Source of the DNA: Acidimicrobiales bacterium
GTDB taxonomy: Bacteria; Actinomycetota; Acidimicrobiia; Acidimicrobiales; RAAP-2
DNA length: 52,776 nucleotides
Direction of reading: 5' to 3'
Assembly (NCBI GenBank): GCA_025362585.1
Contig: JANYFR010000060.1
Location: 1-52,776, forward strand
Shown: positions 9,169 to 18,231 of the stretch, one piece after another
Layout: each line of letters opens with the position of its first letter
Position numbering within the stretch: position 1 is the stretch's first letter
Position numbers and translations under genes: made by a program
The notes under the pieces: model-generated
The model's database searches: none
The model's input: the letters and a program-made list of their open reading frames with translations, nothing else
Told to the model about the DNA's origin: nothing

Positions 9169-10202
9169 ACGGCTGGACCGGACTGCTGCACGAGTACGGC
9201 GCGTGGTTCGACCTCGACGGCGTCGACGACATCGTCACTTTGCAAGAGGGCCACACGCCGCTGATTCACGCTGATCGTCTCTCGGAGCGCCTCGAGGCCG
9301 ACGTGTGGTTGAAGTACGAGGGACTCAATCCGACGGGATCCTTTAAGGACCGGGGCATGAGCATGGCGATCACGAAGGCGAAGGCCAGCGGGGTGCGGAC
9401 CGTGATCTGCGGCTCCACGGGCAATACTTCGGCCTCCGCGGCCGCGTACGCGGGCAAGGCCGGCATGGACTGTGTGGTGCTCGTGCCTGAGGGCAAGATT
9501 GCGCTCGGCAAGCTGGCCCAGGCCATCGTCTACGGCGCCCACGTCCTGCAGATCCGCGGCAACTTCGATCAGGCGCTCAACCTCGCGCGCGAGATCACCC
9601 AGCACCTGGCGATCACCATCGTGAACTCGATCAACCCCGACCGTATCGATGGACAGAAGACTGGAGCCTTCGAGATCGTCGACGTCCTCGGTAGGGCTCC
9701 CGACATACTCTCGATCCCGGTGGGCAACGCGGGCAACATCACGGCCTACTGGCGAGGTTTTACGCAGTACCACGACGCCGGTCGCACCACGTCGCTGCCC
9801 AAGATGTGGGGCTTCCAGGCCGCCGGTGCGGCCCCCATCGTGCTCGGACATCCGGTCACGAACCCCGAGACGATCGCGACGGCGATTCGCATTGGTAACC
9901 CCGCGAGCTGGGTGCCGGCCCTCGAGGTGATTCACGAATCTCTGGGTGACATCCGGGCGGTGAGCGACGACGAGATCCTCGACGCCTACCGGTACCTCGC
10001 GCGCCACGAGTCGATCTTCTGCGAACCGGCCTCGGCGGCGTCGGTCGCGGGACTCCTGAAGTTCGGCGTGCCCCGGGGCTCGACGGTGGTGTGCGTCTTG
10101 ACGGGCAACGGACTGAAGGATCCCGACACGGCCGTCAACACGAGCGTCATGCCCGAAGTGGTCGACGCGACGTTGAAGGCGTTGCTGTCGAAGCTTTCCT
10201 AA
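9165..10202 (+). CDS. thrC: Threonine synthase
   Basis: Converts O-phosphohomoserine to threonine with PLP. The 345-residue protein has the PLP lysine in [10 protein letters not shown] (K61), the [13 protein letters not shown] loop and the PLP-phosphate loop [14 protein letters not shown]. It is the short bacterial form without the long N-terminal extension. GTG 9165 overlaps the hom stop. Homoserine kinase (thrB), which supplies its substrate and often follows thrC in actinobacteria, is absent here; the next gene is rho. A kinase elsewhere in the genome is therefore expected. Confidence 0.97.
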   Translation: MNGWTGLLHEYGAWFDLDGVDDIVTLQEGHTPLIHADRLSERLEADVWLKYEGLNPTGSFKDRGMSMAITKAKASGVRTVICGSTGNTSASAAAYAGKAGMDCVVLVPEGKIALGKLAQAIVYGAHVLQIRGNFDQALNLAREITQHLAITIVNSINPDRIDGQKTGAFEIVDVLGRAPDILSIPVGNAGNITAYWRGFTQYHDAGRTTSLPKMWGFQAAGAAPIVLGHPVTNPETIATAIRIGNPASWVPALEVIHESLGDIRAVSDDEILDAYRYLARHESIFCEPASAASVAGLLKFGVPRGSTVVCVLTGNGLKDPDTAVNTSVMPEVVDATLKALLSKLS

Positions 10203-10206
10203 AGGA

Positions 10207-10234
10207 TTGACTTCGCCGCAAAGTCGGCTACACT
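10207..10234 (+). promoter_or_regulatory. Sigma-70-type promoter for rho
   Basis: TTGACT (10207-10212), a 16-base spacer, then TACACT (10229-10234) in the short thrC-rho gap. A start of transcription near 10241 would leave a leader of about 110 bases before the rho ATG at 10354, room for rho autoregulation. This also argues against translation starting at 10240. Confidence 0.55.
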
Positions 10235-10353
10235 GCTAGATGTCGTCCTCGTCCGGTGTCTCCACCGACGTGAGGAACTCTTCCCAGACGGCATTTCTCG
10301 ATTTTCTTCTCCGTTCGGCTGAACCTTTGCGGGCGGCGAGAAAGGACTATTTA

Positions 10354-12030
10354 ATGGCTGCAAAGCCCTCCCCAGACAGGTCGGACCTCGAGTCGAAGAC
10401 TCGTGAAGATCTGCAAACCATCGCCAAGGTGAAGGGGGTCGACGTGTCGGCCCGCGCCTCCAAGGCCTCACTCATCGAAGCCATCATGGGCGACGTCGCC
10501 CCGATCGCCCGGTCAGCGCCCGTCGCTACAGCCTCGCGCGCCGTACGCTCACGTCGCACCGTCGCCACCCCCAACGACGATTTCGACGATCTGCTTGGCG
10601 AATTCGTTGTCGACGCCACCACCGACCGCGTCGAGACGACCAACGGTTCGGGACCGTCCCCCGACCCGGCGACCGACCTGTCCGCCGCGAACGTCGCTAC
10701 CGAGCGCCCGAGCGCGAATCCGCGCCAGTCGAATCAGACCCGCCAGGACCGTCAGCCTCGTGAGGAGCGTCAGCCCCGCGATTTCGGAAACGACGCCGGG
10801 GGCCGCAACCGCCGCAACCGACGCAACCGAAACGGGCGCGAGCGCTTCGCCGGCGACGCGATGCCCAATGCCGATCAGCCCTACGCCGGCGAACTAAACG
10901 AGATCGAGGGGCTCCTCGACCTGCGCGACGACGGCTACGGCTTCTTGCGCACCAAGAGCTACCACCCGTCACCCAACGACGTCTACGTCTCGATCAATCA
11001 GGTGCGGCGCTACCACCTGCGAAAGGGCGACTCGATCGTCGGGGGGTTCCGTCCGGCCGCTTCGAACGAGAAGTACCCGGCGCTGCTGCGCGTCGACACC
11101 GTCGCGGGCATGGACCCCGAGGTCGCGCGCCTGCGCCCGCGCTTCGAGGACCTCACCCCGCTGTTTCCCGATGAGAAGCTGAACCTCGAGACCAATGAGG
11201 GTAGGGGCGACCTGACGCCGCGCATCGTGGACCTGCTGTCGCCGATTGGCAAGGGCCAACGCGGTCTCATTGTCTCACCGCCGAAGGCCGGCAAGACCAC
11301 GGTCATGAAGCAGATTGCCCAGTCGATTGAGGCGAACAACCCCGAGGTGCACCTCATGGTGCTGCTCGTGGACGAACGACCCGAAGAGGTGACCGACATC
11401 CGTCGTACCGTGAAGGGCGAGGTTATCTCCTCCACGTTCGACCGGCCGGCTGAGGAGCACACTCACGTCGCCGAGCTCTGCATTGAGCGCGCCAAACGCC
11501 TCGTCGAGCAGGGCCGTGACGTCGTGATCATCCTCGACGGCATCACCCGACTGGCCCGCGCGTACAACCTTGCCGCACCGGCGACGGGGCGCATCATGTC
11601 CGGTGGCGTCGATTCCGGCGCGCTCTACCCGCCCAAGAAGTTCTTTGGTGCGGCCCGCAACATCGAAGAGGGCGGATCGCTGACCATCCTCGCCTCGGCC
11701 CTCGTCGAGACCGGTTCGAAAATGGACGAGGTCATCTTCGAGGAGTTCAAGGGAACGGGCAACATGGAGTTGCGACTCGATCGTCGACTCGCCGAGCGCC
11801 GCATCTACCCGGCCATCGACGTCAACGCCTCGTCGACACGGCACGAGGAGCTGCTCTTCAGCCGCGACGCCTTGCCCCAGGTGTGGAAGCTGCGCCGCGT
11901 CCTCAACGGCCTGGCCTCCGAGGGTCGCGAGGCCGCCGGTCTGGAGTTGCTGATTGACAAGCTCAAGACCACCCGTTCGAACGACGAGTTCCTGAACGAG
12001 ATCGCCCGGGGCCCCGCCCCGACCAGTTGA
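10354..12030 (+). CDS. rho: Transcription termination factor Rho
   Basis: Hexameric RNA-dependent ATPase that ends transcription at Rho-dependent sites. The 558-residue product has an N-terminal SAP-like Rho-N segment (about 10-45, [18 protein letters not shown]). An actinobacteria-style charged insertion of about 100 residues, rich in Arg, Asn and Asp, follows ([14 protein letters not shown]). Next come the RNA-binding cold-shock-like domain ([18 protein letters not shown]) and the ATPase domain with Walker [13 protein letters not shown] (K314), [15 protein letters not shown], the Q/R-loop region [25 protein letters not shown] (part) and [12 protein letters not shown] 10354 follows GAAAGGA at a good distance; an upstream in-frame ATG at 10240 lies at the predicted transcription start and is rejected. 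Confidence 0.97.
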   Translation: MAAKPSPDRSDLESKTREDLQTIAKVKGVDVSARASKASLIEAIMGDVAPIARSAPVATASRAVRSRRTVATPNDDFDDLLGEFVVDATTDRVETTNGSGPSPDPATDLSAANVATERPSANPRQSNQTRQDRQPREERQPRDFGNDAGGRNRRNRRNRNGRERFAGDAMPNADQPYAGELNEIEGLLDLRDDGYGFLRTKSYHPSPNDVYVSINQVRRYHLRKGDSIVGGFRPAASNEKYPALLRVDTVAGMDPEVARLRPRFEDLTPLFPDEKLNLETNEGRGDLTPRIVDLLSPIGKGQRGLIVSPPKAGKTTVMKQIAQSIEANNPEVHLMVLLVDERPEEVTDIRRTVKGEVISSTFDRPAEEHTHVAELCIERAKRLVEQGRDVVIILDGITRLARAYNLAAPATGRIMSGGVDSGALYPPKKFFGAARNIEEGGSLTILASALVETGSKMDEVIFEEFKGTGNMELRLDRRLAERRIYPAIDVNASSTRHEELLFSRDALPQVWKLRRVLNGLASEGREAAGLELLIDKLKTTRSNDEFLNEIARGPAPTS

Positions 12031-12068
12031 TTTTCCTGTAAACTCTTCATTCGCCACAAGGAGCACCC

Positions 12069-12293
12069 ATGAAGCCAGATATCCACCCTAAGTACGGCGA
12101 AGCGACCGTCCGTTGCTCGTGCGGCAACACCTTCACTACCGAGTCGACGAAGCCCGCGATCACCGTCGAACTGTGCAACGAGTGTCACCCATTCTTCACC
12201 GGCAAGCAGAAGCTCGTCGACACGGGTGGCCGCGTCGAGCGCTTTCAGCGTCGCTACGCGCAGAAGACCAAGGGGCGCGCTCCCAAGGCGTAA
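12069..12293 (+). CDS. rpmE: 50S ribosomal protein L31
   Basis: Large-subunit protein near the central protuberance, helping to bridge the subunits. The 74-residue product is of normal length and is the zinc-binding (C+) form: Cys in VRCSCGNTF (two) and [11 protein letters not shown] (two). A strong AAGGAG lies just before the ATG. It sits in the usual actinobacterial position between rho and prfA. Zinc-free paralogues, if any, are not in this window. Confidence 0.97.
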   Translation: MKPDIHPKYGEATVRCSCGNTFTTESTKPAITVELCNECHPFFTGKQKLVDTGGRVERFQRRYAQKTKGRAPKA

Positions 12294-12315
12294 GCCCTAG
12301 AGCGCCCCACCCGTC

Positions 12316-13395
12316 GTGCGCTCCATTGACGAGACGTTGAACGTCCTGCGCGATGAGTTGCGCTCGGTCGAGAGCGCTCTGGTCGAACCCGACGTCGCGA
12401 GCGACCTCACGCGCCTGCGCGACCTTTCGCGTCGACACAAAGAGTTGGCCGAGATCAACAACGCCTGGAACGAATTGAAGGCGGCCCAGTCCGACCTCGA
12501 CACCGCCCGGGAGATGTTCAACGAGACGAGCGGCGACGACCGCGAGCAGTGGCGTGAGGAGATGAACAACGCCGAGGCAACGATCCCTGACCTCGAGGCC
12601 GCCCTCGAGACGCTCCTACTGCCGCGCGATCCCAACGAAGGTCGCAACGTCATCCTCGAAATTCGTGGTGCCGAAGGCGGCGAGGAGGCGAATCTGTTCG
12701 CGGGCGACCTCGCCGAAATGTACCGTCGCTACAGCGCATTGCGCGGTTGGAAGCTCGAGGTGATTGAGGAGCGCGAGTCCGAGCAGGGTGGCCTCGATGA
12801 GGCCATCTACCTGATCAAAGGGGAGGACGCGTGGGCCCGCCTCGAGCACGAGGCTGGCGTGCATCGCGTCCAACGCGTCCCGGTGACCGAGGCGAAGGGT
12901 CGCGTGCACACCTCCTCGGCCACGGTGTCGGTCCTGCCCGAGGCCGAGGAGGTCGACGTCGACATCAACGCGGGCGACCTGAAGATCGACGTCTACCGTT
13001 CGTCGGGCCCCGGGGGCCAGAGCGTCAACACGACCGACTCGGCTGTTCGTATCACCCACCTGCCGACGGGCATCGTCGTCGCGATGCAGGACGAGAAGAG
13101 CCAGATTCAGAATCGGGCGAAGGCGCTCATCGTGCTGCGTTCGCGCCTCTTGAAGGCCGCGCAGGATGCCCAGGCGAGCGAGCAGAGTGACCTCAAGCGT
13201 TCCCAGCTCGGCAGCGGAGGGCGCAGCGAGAAGATCCGCACCTACAACTTCAAGGAGAATCGCGTCACGGACCATCGCATCAACCTGACGACCTACACGC
13301 TCGACCACGTGCTGGTCGGGTACCTCGACCCCTACGTCGACGCCCTCCTCGCCGAAAAGCGCGCGCGTCAGTTGGCCGAGAGTGACGGCCGCTAA
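12316..13395 (+). CDS. prfA: Peptide chain release factor 1
   Basis: Recognises UAA and UAG stop codons and triggers peptide release. The 359-residue product carries the codon-recognition PVT tripeptide (in RVPVTEAKGRVHTS) and the catalytic GGQ (233-235, in SSGPGGQSVNTTDSAVRIT), with the standard GAEGGEEANLFAGDL and SQIQNRAKA segments. GTG 12316 is the start. Its 3' end overlaps prmC by 14 bases; PrmC methylates the GGQ glutamine, so the pair is co-expressed with its modifier. Confidence 0.97.
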   Translation: MRSIDETLNVLRDELRSVESALVEPDVASDLTRLRDLSRRHKELAEINNAWNELKAAQSDLDTAREMFNETSGDDREQWREEMNNAEATIPDLEAALETLLLPRDPNEGRNVILEIRGAEGGEEANLFAGDLAEMYRRYSALRGWKLEVIEERESEQGGLDEAIYLIKGEDAWARLEHEAGVHRVQRVPVTEAKGRVHTSSATVSVLPEAEEVDVDINAGDLKIDVYRSSGPGGQSVNTTDSAVRITHLPTGIVVAMQDEKSQIQNRAKALIVLRSRLLKAAQDAQASEQSDLKRSQLGSGGRSEKIRTYNFKENRVTDHRINLTTYTLDHVLVGYLDPYVDALLAEKRARQLAESDGR

Positions 13396-14209
13396 CCCCT
13401 ACCTCGTTGACGAGCTCATCGCCGCCGGCCTCCCCCGACGCGAGGCCCGTTGGTTGATCGAGGAGTTCATGCCCGGCGGTGACCACGACGCCATTGCGGC
13501 CCTGCGCGCCGCCACGCAACGACGTCTCGACGGGGAGCCGCTGCAGTACGTCATTGGTCACTGGCCATTTCGCTCGCTCGACCTCGACCTCGATCATCGC
13601 GTCTTGATCCCGCGACCCGAGACCGAGGAGCTCGTCGAGGTCGCGATTGACGAACTGGCCACGAGCAGAGTCGTCGCCCCAATGATCCTCGATCTCGGTT
13701 GCGGATCGGGCGCCATCGGACTCTCCATCCTCTTCGAGCTGCGAACTCGGGGGGTCGGTGCGACCCTCGTCGCGCTCGATCGCTCGAGTGACGCGCTCGA
13801 CGTGGCCCGGCGTAACGCCCTCAAGCATCACCTGCACGCCGTCTCCTTCGTCGCGTCGACGTGGTTCGACGATCTGGACGACTCGCTTCGCGGTCGATTC
13901 GACCTGGTCGTCGCCAACCCGCCCTACGTCAGCGCCGACGAGATGGCCTCGGCTGATGCCGTCCTCGACTACGAGCCGCGCGCGGCCCTGGTCGCCAACG
14001 ACGCGTCCGACGTCCCCGGTTTCGCGGACCTCGCGGTCATTATCAGTGCGGCACCCCAGTGGTTGACCCCCGAGGGTGTTCTCGTGGTCGAACACGGCTA
14101 CCTCCAGCGCGACGCGGTGCTCTGCGCGGCCGCCCGGGCCGGCTTCGAGAGTTTCCAGGACCGCGACGATCTCGCGGGCCATCCCCGTGTGCTCGTGGCC
14201 CGCCGCTGA
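13382..14209 (+). CDS. prmC: Release factor glutamine N5-methyltransferase
   Basis: Methylates the glutamine of the GGQ motif in release factors, using S-adenosylmethionine. The 275-residue protein has an N-terminal helical domain (to about 75), the PLQYVIGHWPFRSL substrate-binding segment, VLIPRPETEELVE, the SAM-binding motif ILDLGCGSGAIGLSI and the catalytic NPPY (179-182). It overlaps prfA and its stop codon shares one base with tsaC (TGATG). Confidence 0.97.
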   Translation: MTAANPYLVDELIAAGLPRREARWLIEEFMPGGDHDAIAALRAATQRRLDGEPLQYVIGHWPFRSLDLDLDHRVLIPRPETEELVEVAIDELATSRVVAPMILDLGCGSGAIGLSILFELRTRGVGATLVALDRSSDALDVARRNALKHHLHAVSFVASTWFDDLDDSLRGRFDLVVANPPYVSADEMASADAVLDYEPRAALVANDASDVPGFADLAVIISAAPQWLTPEGVLVVEHGYLQRDAVLCAAARAGFESFQDRDDLAGHPRVLVARR

Positions 14210-14811
14210 TGCGACGACTGCTCGACGTCGACGAGGTGGTGGCGCTGCTCGACGACGGCGTCGTCGTGGCGCTGCCCACCGACACGGTCTACGGCGTCGC
14301 CGCGTCACTGCGTCACCCCGATGCCATCAGCCGGCTGTTCGCGCTGAAGCGCCGGCCGTCGTCGTCACCCCTACCAGTGCTCGTTGACTCGCTCAAGCAG
14401 GTGACGCGACTCGGCGTCGCCTGGCCCGAAGAGGCACGACGACTGAGCGAGGCGTTCTGGCCCGGGGCGCTCACCATCGTGGTCCGCGTTCCAAGGGAGT
14501 TGGCCCGGCGAGTCGGCAGTACTAGCGACAGTGCCGGTTTTCGCGTACCCGACGACGTGGTGCTACGACGGGTCCTCGAGCGCAGTGGACCCCTCGCGGT
14601 GTCGAGCGCCAACGAACACGGCGAGCCGCCATGTGTGACGGCCGCCCAGGTCCTCGACGCCCTGGGCGACCGCGACGAGCTCGGCGGCCTGCTCGACGAC
14701 GGCGAGCGGGGCAGTCGCGTGTCGAGTGTCGTGGACCTCTCCGAGGGCCACTGGCGACTCCTGCGCGAGGGCTCCCTGAGCCGGGCCGTGTTGCGGGGCG
14801 TTCTCGGCTAG
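14209..14811 (+). CDS. tsaC: Threonylcarbamoyl-AMP synthase (TsaC/Sua5/YwlC family)
   Basis: Makes threonylcarbamoyl-AMP from threonine, bicarbonate and ATP for the t6A modification of tRNAs that read ANN codons. The 200-residue product is the short TsaC-like form without the extra Sua5 domain. Motifs seen: ALPTDTVYGVAASL, FALKRRPSSSPLPVLV, FWPGALTIVVRV, GFRVPDD and PLAVSSANEHGEPP. ATG 14209 overlaps the prmC stop. In related genomes this run continues into wecA and the ATP synthase operon; here a reversed five-gene block follows. Confidence 0.93.
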   Translation: MRRLLDVDEVVALLDDGVVVALPTDTVYGVAASLRHPDAISRLFALKRRPSSSPLPVLVDSLKQVTRLGVAWPEEARRLSEAFWPGALTIVVRVPRELARRVGSTSDSAGFRVPDDVVLRRVLERSGPLAVSSANEHGEPPCVTAAQVLDALGDRDELGGLLDDGERGSRVSSVVDLSEGHWRLLREGSLSRAVLRGVLG

Positions 14812-14892
14812 GTGCGGCGGGGCGACGTCACGGGTGGCCTTCGCCGAGGACGACTGGTGCCTCGCCGGCCAGGCTCGTGCGCCGTGTCGCGC

Positions 14893-15678
14893 CTAGGGCA
14901 AGTCGTCGTCGTCAACGCGTTGCACCCAAGAGGCGGGACGCTTCTCCAAGAAGGCGGTCATTCCCTCCTTCGCCTGGTCGCTCGCGAAGAGGCGTGCCGA
15001 GAGCGCGGTCGTCCAGGCGAACGCCTCGTCGACCGACAGGCTGGGGACCCGGGTCGTCAGACTCTTGGCGGCCGCGATGGCCGCGGGCTCGCCGGCGAGC
15101 AGGTCGTTCACAATCAACGCCACCTCGCGATCTAGATCGTCGGGGGGAACCACGTCGTTGATGAGTCCCATGCGAGCGGCCTCGGTGGCGCTGAAGCGAT
15201 TACCCCGAAGGAAGGTGGACCGCGCGTCGGCGAGACTCATTTTGGGCAGACAGACCACCGAGATCATCGCTGGAGCCACGCCGACGCGCACCTCAGTGAA
15301 TCCGAACATCGCCGACTCGATCGCGACCGAGATGTCCATGACGGCGGCGAGGCCCACCCCCCCGGCCACGCAGTGCCCCGCGATGCGTCCGACGAACGGC
15401 TTGGGGGAGTTGAGAATCCGTTGAAAGACGTCAGCGATCTCGACCGCGCGACCTTCGCTCGACGTCGCGGACGTCCGTTCAGTGAGATTCGCTCCCGCGC
15501 TGAAGACGTGCCCTCGATTCGTCACGATGGCGACGCGGACACTCGGGTCGCCGTCGACCTCGTCGATGGCGACCATGAGTTCGGAGAGGAGTTGACGGCT
15601 CAGCGTGTTGCGACGCTCCTCATCAACCAGGGTGATCGTCATGACGCCCCCGGTGCGCGTGGTCTCAACGAGGTTCAT
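14893..15678 (-). CDS. Enoyl-CoA hydratase/isomerase, LiuC/AtuE-like
   Basis: Crotonase-fold enzyme of 261 residues, likely hydrating an alpha,beta-unsaturated acyl-CoA. It has the oxyanion-hole segments VFSAGANL and HCVAGGVGLAAVMD. The first of the two classical catalytic Glu positions is replaced (GGVGL rather than GGxEL), while the second region reads MFGFTEVRVGVAPAMIS. This EV-x-x-G-x-x-PA-x-IS form is typical of 3-methylglutaconyl-CoA and isohexenylglutaconyl-CoA hydratases (LiuC/AtuE). That fits a cluster containing a biotin-dependent acyl-CoA carboxylase. The start ATG 15678 follows AAGGAG and overlaps the upstream gene by 14 bases. It is the last gene of a five-gene minus-strand operon. 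The exact substrate is unknown. Confidence 0.88.
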   Translation of the reverse strand: MNLVETTRTGGVMTITLVDEERRNTLSRQLLSELMVAIDEVDGDPSVRVAIVTNRGHVFSAGANLTERTSATSSEGRAVEIADVFQRILNSPKPFVGRIAGHCVAGGVGLAAVMDISVAIESAMFGFTEVRVGVAPAMISVVCLPKMSLADARSTFLRGNRFSATEAARMGLINDVVPPDDLDREVALIVNDLLAGEPAAIAAAKSLTTRVPSLSVDEAFAWTTALSARLFASDQAKEGMTAFLEKRPASWVQRVDDDDLP

Positions 15679-16468
15679 CGAAGCTCCTTGGTCGCGGTCC
15701 CTCGGTCGGTCCGCCGGCGAAGGCCTGGGCCCGCAGCAGCCAATGACGCCCGAGGTCGCCCGTGACCAGTGACGTGTCGTCGAGGTGGCGTCGCTGGGTT
15801 GCCACGAGGCAGAAGTCCTGCGCGAGGCCCCGGACCGTGTCGTTGGCGTCGTTGGGTCCCCACGTCCATTGGTCGCCGGACGGGCCGGTGAGTTCAAGTC
15901 GTACGGCGCCCGCCGCGGGCTCCTCGCCGCGCACGCGGTACGACCACGCGCGCGTGAGATAGCCGAGTTGGGCGATGTGGCGCAGGCGCTCGGTTGGCGC
16001 GAGCGTCATCTCGAGAGCGTCGGCGACGTCGGTGCCGTGGGCCCACGTCTCCATGAGACGCGCGGTGAGAAACGACGTGGCCCCCATGGACGGTCCGTAC
16101 CACTCGACACGCGAGTCCTCGCGCAGCCTCTGGGCGACCTCGAACAGCGAGCGACGACCCCGTCGCCACTCGTCCATCAGTTCGTCGGGCGTCCGGGCGC
16201 GCGCGTCGCCCAGCGTGTACTGGTCGTAACCCGAGAGACGCGCCCCCCGCACGAGCTGGTCCACGCTGCTTCGGAAGGCCTCGGGATCGTTGATCGCGAC
16301 GCTTGCCGCTCGGTCGAAGTAGGCGAGGTGGCCGATCTGATCGGCCACGTCCCAACCGGCACTTGGCGTTGGCGTGTGCCAGCGGCCGTGGTCGGTGGCA
16401 CTGAGGAGTTTGTCGAGAGAGTCCTGTTCGGCGACGAGGTCGCCGCGCACCACGTCGAGCTCGCTCAC
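15665..16468 (-). CDS. TIGR03084-like DinB/maleylpyruvate-isomerase-fold protein, unknown function
   Basis: The 267-residue product has the actinobacterial DinB-like helical-bundle pattern: an N-terminal WHTPTPSAGWDVADQIGHLAYFD-type segment whose histidine would bind metal, then RLMETWAHGTDVADAL with a second conserved His, and a C-terminal sterol-carrier-like half containing RLELTGPSG. Relatives include mycothiol-dependent isomerases, so a thiol-dependent or metal-dependent step on the cluster substrate is possible but unproven. GTG 16468 overlaps the stop of the AtuA-like gene (GTGA), and its own 3' end overlaps the hydratase gene, so it belongs firmly to the operon. Confidence 0.8.
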   Translation of the reverse strand: MSELDVVRGDLVAEQDSLDKLLSATDHGRWHTPTPSAGWDVADQIGHLAYFDRAASVAINDPEAFRSSVDQLVRGARLSGYDQYTLGDARARTPDELMDEWRRGRRSLFEVAQRLREDSRVEWYGPSMGATSFLTARLMETWAHGTDVADALEMTLAPTERLRHIAQLGYLTRAWSYRVRGEEPAAGAVRLELTGPSGDQWTWGPNDANDTVRGLAQDFCLVATQRRHLDDTSLVTGDLGRHWLLRAQAFAGGPTEGPRPRSFDEPR

Positions 16469-18231
16469 TGGTCGCCCCGCAGCGCCACCGGCAGTTCGAC
16501 GACGCGACTCCGCAGCCATTCGCCGAGCCCTTTCGCCTGCGCGTCTTGTCGCGTGGAGGCGGCGACCCCCTCGTCAAGGAGGTCGTACACCACGAAATTG
16601 AGCGAGCGCAGGGCCGGGAGGCGGAACCGGTCGATCCGCAGCCCGGACGTCTCGGGTAAGAGTCGCCGGAACTCGTCGACGCTCAAGTAGTGATCGAGCC
16701 AGGCCCACGCGTCGTCGTCGCGGGCAAAGACCCCGAGGTTGGCGTTGCCGCCCTTGTCGCCCGAGCGAGTCCCGTACAGCTCGCCGAAGGGCATCGACGT
16801 GAGGGGACCGGTGGGGACCGTGACCCGAGGTCCTTGATCGCCCTCGATCGACACTGTTCCCGTGGGCGCTACCGAGGTGACCACGGTGCGGGCGCCACCG
16901 AGCACCGTGACGTACTGGGGCACGAGGTCGGCCGGTACCAGGGCGGGGCGGTAGACCCCGAAGGCCGAGCCGGCCGACGGGCCGGCGCCGAGGATGAAGA
17001 ATCCGGGCACCGTCGAGAGCGCGAGCTCGACCACCGCGTCGGCGACGGCGCGACCGACCTTGTGCTCATCGCGGTCCTTCAGCGTAAGCCGCCAGAGAGC
17101 GACGGCCTCTTCGTTGGTCCCCGGGTCCGGCTTGTCCGTGCGGATGAGGTGCATGGCGACACTGTCGAAGTCAACGGGATCGAACGGGCAGGCGACCCAG
17201 AAGGCCTTCTCGACGAGGCGGGCCTTGCTCTCGATGTCGAGACCGGTCAACGCGACGTTGAGGTCCTTTCGATAGCCCCCTATTTCGTTCATCGCCACCT
17301 TGAGGGTCCGCGGCGGCGGCTCACCCCTGGTGCCGCTGATGCGCACACGGTCCTTCGCAACCTGCTCCAGGTGAATCGTGTCGAATCGCGCGGTGACGTC
17401 CGGACCGAGGTACGACGGTGCACTGATCTCGTACAGCAGCTGGGAGGTGACGGTGCCGATGGAGACCTCGCCGCCACTGCCGTCGTGCTTACCAACGGTC
17501 GACGATCCGTCCTCGGCGACCTCCACCCACGGGAAGCCGACACGCTCCATGCCTTCGACCTCGGTGAAGAACGAGTAGTTGCCGCCAGTCGCCTGCGCGC
17601 CACACTCGATGACGTGGCCCGCGACGACGGCGCCGGCGAGGGCGTCCCAGTCGTCGCGGCGCCAGTGGTGGTGCCAGGCGGCCGGTCCGCAGACCACCGC
17701 CGCGTCGGTCACGCGTCCAGTGACGACGATGTCGGCCCCGCCGGACAACGCCTCGACAATCCCGAAGCACCCGAGGTAGGCGTTGGCGGTGACGAACCGC
17801 GACGTGTCACCGATCGGCTCGCCCGACTCGAAGTGGGCGAAGTCGACACCGGTGGCGCGGAGCTCTTCCAAACGTGGCAGGAGGTCGTCGCCATTCACCC
17901 AGGCGATGCGCGGCGACAGTCCGAGTTTCGCCGCCACCTGCGCGACGGCCTCGGCACAGTGTTCCGGGTCGAGCCCACCGGCGTTCGACACCACTTTGAT
18001 ACCCCGGTCGAGACAGGTGCCCATCACCTGGTCCATCTGGGCGACGAAGCTGCGGGCGTAGCCCGTCCCCGGACTCTTCATCCGCGTCCTCGCCAGGATG
18101 AGCATCGTGAGTTCGGCGAGCCAGTCGCCGGTCAAAACGTCGATCGGGCCACCTTCGACCATCTCGCGCGCGGCCGACAGCCGATCGCCGTAGAAACCGG
18201 AGCAGTTGGCGATGCGGATCGGGGCCCCCAT
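16465..18231 (-). CDS. AtuA-like (DUF1446) acyclic terpene utilisation family protein
   Basis: The 588-residue product begins with the family pattern IRIANCSGFYGDRLSAAREM, continues with VLTGDWLAELTMLILART, VSNAGGLDPEHCAEAVAQV, ADIVVTGRVTDAAVV and GGNYSFFTEVEGMERVGFPW. It ends with the small AtuA C-terminal domain (LYGTRSGDKGGNANLGVFAR). AtuA is needed for growth on citronellol/geraniol in pseudomonads but has no settled biochemical role. Here it sits between the biotin carboxylase and the TIGR03084-like gene. ATG 18231 shares a base with the upstream stop (TGATG); a GTG one codon earlier (18234) is also possible. The family name should not be read as proof of a terpene substrate. Confidence 0.9.
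   Translation of the reverse strand: MGAPIRIANCSGFYGDRLSAAREMVEGGPIDVLTGDWLAELTMLILARTRMKSPGTGYARSFVAQMDQVMGTCLDRGIKVVSNAGGLDPEHCAEAVAQVAAKLGLSPRIAWVNGDDLLPRLEELRATGVDFAHFESGEPIGDTSRFVTANAYLGCFGIVEALSGGADIVVTGRVTDAAVVCGPAAWHHHWRRDDWDALAGAVVAGHVIECGAQATGGNYSFFTEVEGMERVGFPWVEVAEDGSSTVGKHDGSGGEVSIGTVTSQLLYEISAPSYLGPDVTARFDTIHLEQVAKDRVRISGTRGEPPPRTLKVAMNEIGGYRKDLNVALTGLDIESKARLVEKAFWVACPFDPVDFDSVAMHLIRTDKPDPGTNEEAVALWRLTLKDRDEHKVGRAVADAVVELALSTVPGFFILGAGPSAGSAFGVYRPALVPADLVPQYVTVLGGARTVVTSVAPTGTVSIEGDQGPRVTVPTGPLTSMPFGELYGTRSGDKGGNANLGVFARDDDAWAWLDHYLSVDEFRRLLPETSGLRIDRFRLPALRSLNFVVYDLLDEGVAASTRQDAQAKGLGEWLRSRVVELPVALRGDQ

Noticed and set aside
10240-10353. Upstream ATG extending Rho by 38 residues
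   Set aside because: It lies at the predicted transcription start and lacks a ribosome site, while ATG 10354 has GAAAGGA in front and matches the family start.
14812-14892. Terminator between the converging tsaC and hydratase genes
   Set aside because: No clear hairpin with a U-run; only GC-rich sequence. A Rho-dependent end is possible but not visible.
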